Assembly: GCF_024508875.1 (NCBI RefSeq)
Contig: NZ_JANINU010000035.1
Location: 1 to 54,609 of the forward strand
Reading direction: 5' to 3'
DNA length: 54,609 nt
Source of the DNA: Phenylobacterium sp.
GTDB lineage: Bacteria > Pseudomonadota > Alphaproteobacteria > Caulobacterales > Caulobacteraceae
Shown here: in pieces, positions 52,748 to 54,609 of the stretch
Layout of the letters: every line of letters begins with the position of its first letter
Position numbering within the stretch: position 1 is the stretch's first letter
Notes under the pieces: generated by a model
Database searches by the model: none
What the model was told of the DNA's origin: nothing
The model's input: only the letters and a program-made list of their open reading frames with translations
Position numbers and translations under genes: made by a program

Positions 52748-52914
52748 TTAGCAAATGATGTTCTGGATTGAGTTGGAGAATCCAGCTTGAGCCGCACAAA
52801 TAAAGCGAGCCTTAACGAAGAATAGAAACCACGTCTCTTATCTCTAGATTAGACCAATTCGTTTATATGTCGGCAAGCTAACAAAGGGCCCCTGGGCCTT
52901 GAGAGGGTTTCTGC
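52748..52914. promoter_or_regulatory. AT-rich divergent promoter region
   Basis: 167 bp between tpsB and the FecR-domain gene, one of the most AT-rich stretches of the window (for example CTCTTATCTCTAGATTAGAC and TTCGTTTATATG). It should carry both promoters. A GAGAGGG tract precedes the rightward ATG by 7 nt. Confidence 0.5.
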
Positions 52915-54609
52915 ATGCCGCTTGTTCGCGCTGCCATCGCGGCCACATTCACGACGCTTGTCACCTTCGGATTCAGTTCCGCTCTTGCGGCCGACTGGAC
53001 GTTGGTGGAAGTCAATGGCGTCGTCCGTGTGACGGCTCCCGGGAAGGCGCCGGCCCCTGCCGGCGCGAACCAGGTGGTCCCAGTGGGAAGCGTGGTGACG
53101 ACTGCGGGCGGCGGCCGCGCCGCCCTGTTCAATGGCGCACAGCGGATCACCCTCGGCCCGAACAGCCGCATGACGGTCGCGCCGGACTCGAACGCCGGCA
53201 TGACCCGGGTCATTCAAGATCTCGGGTCGATCCTGTTCCAGGTGGACAAGAAGCCTTCGCAGCATTTCCGCGTCGAGACGCCGCTGCTTGCGGCCATCGT
53301 CAAGGGCACCACGTTCACGGTGAACGTCGAGATGGGCGCCGAGTCCGTCCACGTGGCCGAAGGCCTCGTCGAGGTGCGCGCCAACCAGGGCGGCGAGGCG
53401 CGGGAAGTTGGCGCCGGCGCGACCGGCAGTGTGGCCCGTGACGCGCCGAACCAATTGACGGTCCAGGCTCCCCGCGCCGCGGTGGACGACCCGGCCCCCG
53501 CCCAGGTGACGGCGCTCGACTACAACCTCGTGTCCAGTGGCCTCGTCGAAGGGCCGGGCGGCGCCGGCACGGGCGCGGGCGCTGGCGTCGTTCAGGCCGC
53601 ACAGGGCTCGCCCGCCAGAGCCGATGGGCCGTCGGAGCAAGCCGGTCTTCCCCGCGAGCCCGCCGCCGCCATGAACGCCGGATCGGGCGCGCCCTCGAGC
53701 GCAGACGGCTTCCAGGTCGCTGAAAGCGAGCGCCCGACGAACGGGAACGCCGGAGGCAGCGGAAACGGCTCTGGCGGCGCCAGCGGTAACGCGGGCGGCC
53801 AGGGCAACGGCGGCGCGAACGGGAATGCTGGCGGCAACGGAAGCGGCTCTGGCGGCGCCAACGGCAACGCCGGGGGCCAGGGCAACGGCGGCGCGAACGG
53901 GAACGCCGGAGGCAACGGAAACGGATCTGGCGGCGCCAACGGCAACGCCGGCGGCAACGGAAATGGCGCGGGCGGGGCCAACGGCAACGCCGGGGGCCAG
54001 GGCAACGGCGGCGCGAACGGCCGCCAGGGCAACGGCGGCGCGAACGGGAACGCCGGAGGCAACGGAAACGGATCTGGCGGCGCCAACGGCAACGCCGGCG
54101 GCAACGGAAATGGCGCGGGCGGGGCCAACGGCAACGCCGGGGGCCAGGGCAACGGCGGCGCGAACGGCAACGCCGGCGGCAACGGAAACGGCGCGGGCGA
54201 CGCCAACGGCAACGCCAGGGGCCAGGGCAACGGCGGCGCGACCGGGAACTCTGGCGGCAACGGAAACGGCGCTGACGGCGCCAACGGCAACGCCGGGGGC
54301 CAGGGCAATGGCGGCGCGACCGGGAACGCCGGCGGCAACGGAAGCGGCGCTGGCGGCGCCAACGGCAACGGCGGCGGCCAGGGCAATGGCGGCGTAAACG
54401 GGAACGCCGGCGGCAACGGAAACGGCGCTGACGGCGCCAACGGCAACGGCGGCGGCCAGGGCAATGGCGGCGCGACCGGGAACGCCGGCGGCAACGGAAA
54501 CGGCGCTGACGGCGCCAACGGCAACGGCGGCGGCCAGGGCAATGGCGGCGCGACCGGGAACGCCGGCGGCAACGGAAACGGCGCTGACGGCGCCAACGGC
54601 AACGGCGGC
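52915..54609 (+). CDS. FecR-domain exported protein with Gly/Asn-rich repeats (runs off window)
   Basis: Read by hand from ATG 52915 (PLVRAAIAATFTTLVTFGFS, signal peptide about 1-26, ending ALA-A); the frame is open to the last base, 565 codons so far. The mature N-terminus is a FecR-type domain (about 28-185): WTLVEVNGVVRVTAPGKAP, VPVGSVVTTAGGGRAALFNGAQRITLGPNSRMTV, DLGSILFQVDKKPSQHFRVETPLLAAIVKGTTFTVNV. An Ala/Pro linker follows. From about residue 277 come tandem units GNAGGNGNGSGGAN and GNAGGQGNGGAN. This is typical of surface-exposed repeat proteins. It is not a canonical TPS haemagglutinin (no TPS domain), yet it sits divergent to tpsB. Probably an exported adhesin or matrix protein. 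Confidence 0.88.
   Translation, partial: MPLVRAAIAATFTTLVTFGFSSALAADWTLVEVNGVVRVTAPGKAPAPAGANQVVPVGSVVTTAGGGRAALFNGAQRITLGPNSRMTVAPDSNAGMTRVIQDLGSILFQVDKKPSQHFRVETPLLAAIVKGTTFTVNVEMGAESVHVAEGLVEVRANQGGEAREVGAGATGSVARDAPNQLTVQAPRAAVDDPAPAQVTALDYNLVSSGLVEGPGGAGTGAGAGVVQAAQGSPARADGPSEQAGLPREPAAAMNAGSGAPSSADGFQVAESERPTNGNAGGSGNGSGGASGNAGGQGNGGANGNAGGNGSGSGGANGNAGGQGNGGANGNAGGNGNGSGGANGNAGGNGNGAGGANGNAGGQGNGGANGRQGNGGANGNAGGNGNGSGGANGNAGGNGNGAGGANGNAGGQGNGGANGNAGGNGNGAGDANGNARGQGNGGATGNSGGNGNGADGANGNAGGQGNGGATGNAGGNGSGAGGANGNGGGQGNGGVNGNAGGNGNGADGANGNGGGQGNGGATGNAGGNGNGADGANGNGGGQGNGGATGNAGGNGNGADGANGNGG
53743..54609 (+). repeat. Tandem minisatellite coding for Gly/Asn repeats
   Basis: Alternating 42-bp (14-aa, GNAGGNGNGSGGAN type) and 36-bp (12-aa, GNAGGQGNGGAN type) units, all in frame, with a short insertion near 54020-54030. 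Units differ mostly at third codon positions. The array continues past the window. The repetitiveness keeps other frames open on both strands; those are artefacts. Confidence 0.95.

Noticed and set aside
53592..54602. Long Pro-rich frame on the reverse strand and an Ala/Thr-rich frame (53825-54397) on the forward strand
   Set aside because: Both arise from the tandem repeat, whose periodic composition prevents stops in other frames. The real frame starts at 52915 with a signal peptide and FecR domain.
53743..54609. Regularly spaced repeats that might suggest a CRISPR array
   Set aside because: The units are coding, adjacent, and have no unique spacers.
1..54609. tRNA, rRNA, insertion sequences with terminal repeats, and riboswitches
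   Set aside because: None recognised on reading. Short RNA genes could be missed without a covariance search.

Overview
The window is high-GC DNA with alphaproteobacterial character, most likely Caulobacterales (Caulobacter/Phenylobacterium/Brevundimonas-like). The signs are a lasso peptide cluster of the FecI/FecR/TonB-receptor/isopeptidase type, HWE-family histidine kinases, an alphaproteobacterial SOS box (GTTC-N7-GTTC), and DUF736, DUF2958 and DUF2493 cargo genes typical of alphaproteobacterial plasmids and integrative elements. No rRNA, tRNA or CRISPR array was recognised.

Layout. (1) 0-3 kb: the 3' part of a Crp/Fnr regulator, about 1.1 kb without a gene, and a small operon of a glutathione transferase plus a helical protein. 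(2) 3.2-7.7 kb: a mobile-element cargo block (RadC/JAB protein, Toprim protein, DUF2958, a coiled-coil micro-ORF, a PEP-CTERM protein, DUF2493/SLOG). (3) 7.7-18.4 kb: a complete lasso peptide locus. GntR regulator, a precursor gene of 41-42 codons, B (RRE plus transglutaminase-like protease) and C (Asn-synthetase-like cyclase) run rightward. Isopeptidase, TonB receptor with STN domain, FecR and FecI run leftward and converge on C. An XRE regulator follows. (4) 18.7-29.1 kb: a stretch with degenerate dispersed repeats, holding a flavin reductase interrupted by one in-frame TAG, Ada, two HWE kinases, a hybrid kinase and small exported proteins. (5) 29.4-32.4 kb: a 999-aa SF2 helicase with a possible C-terminal nuclease, a defence candidate. 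(6) 32.5-42.9 kb: a mobilisation and repair block with two DUF736 genes, an SOS box, a tandem-duplicated small protein coupled to dnaE2 (no imuA/imuB), zinc-ribbon-like proteins, SRAP/YedK, a candidate oriT, MobC, relaxase, a PIN/DUF433 toxin-antitoxin pair and a minimal tyrosine recombinase. (7) 43-50 kb: an orphan anti-sigma-like protein, GMC oxidoreductase, cation-efflux protein and a two-gene exported operon. (8) 50.5-54.6 kb: an unknown gene, a TpsB/FhaC-type outer-membrane secretor and, divergently, a FecR-domain protein with a long Gly/Asn-rich repeat running off the window.

The strongest system is the lasso locus. The precursor is best read as a 24-residue leader ending in Thr-Asn and an 18-residue acidic core, DDTGFDALEHDQVYYDIP, with a predicted Asp1-Glu9 ring. 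Asp at core position 1 is unusual. There is no ABC exporter. The TonB receptor, FecI/FecR relay and isopeptidase suggest that the mature peptide is sensed or taken up and then hydrolysed. Second in interest are the SOS-controlled dnaE2 operon with an uncharacterised duplicated protein in place of ImuA/ImuB, and the stand-alone helicase.
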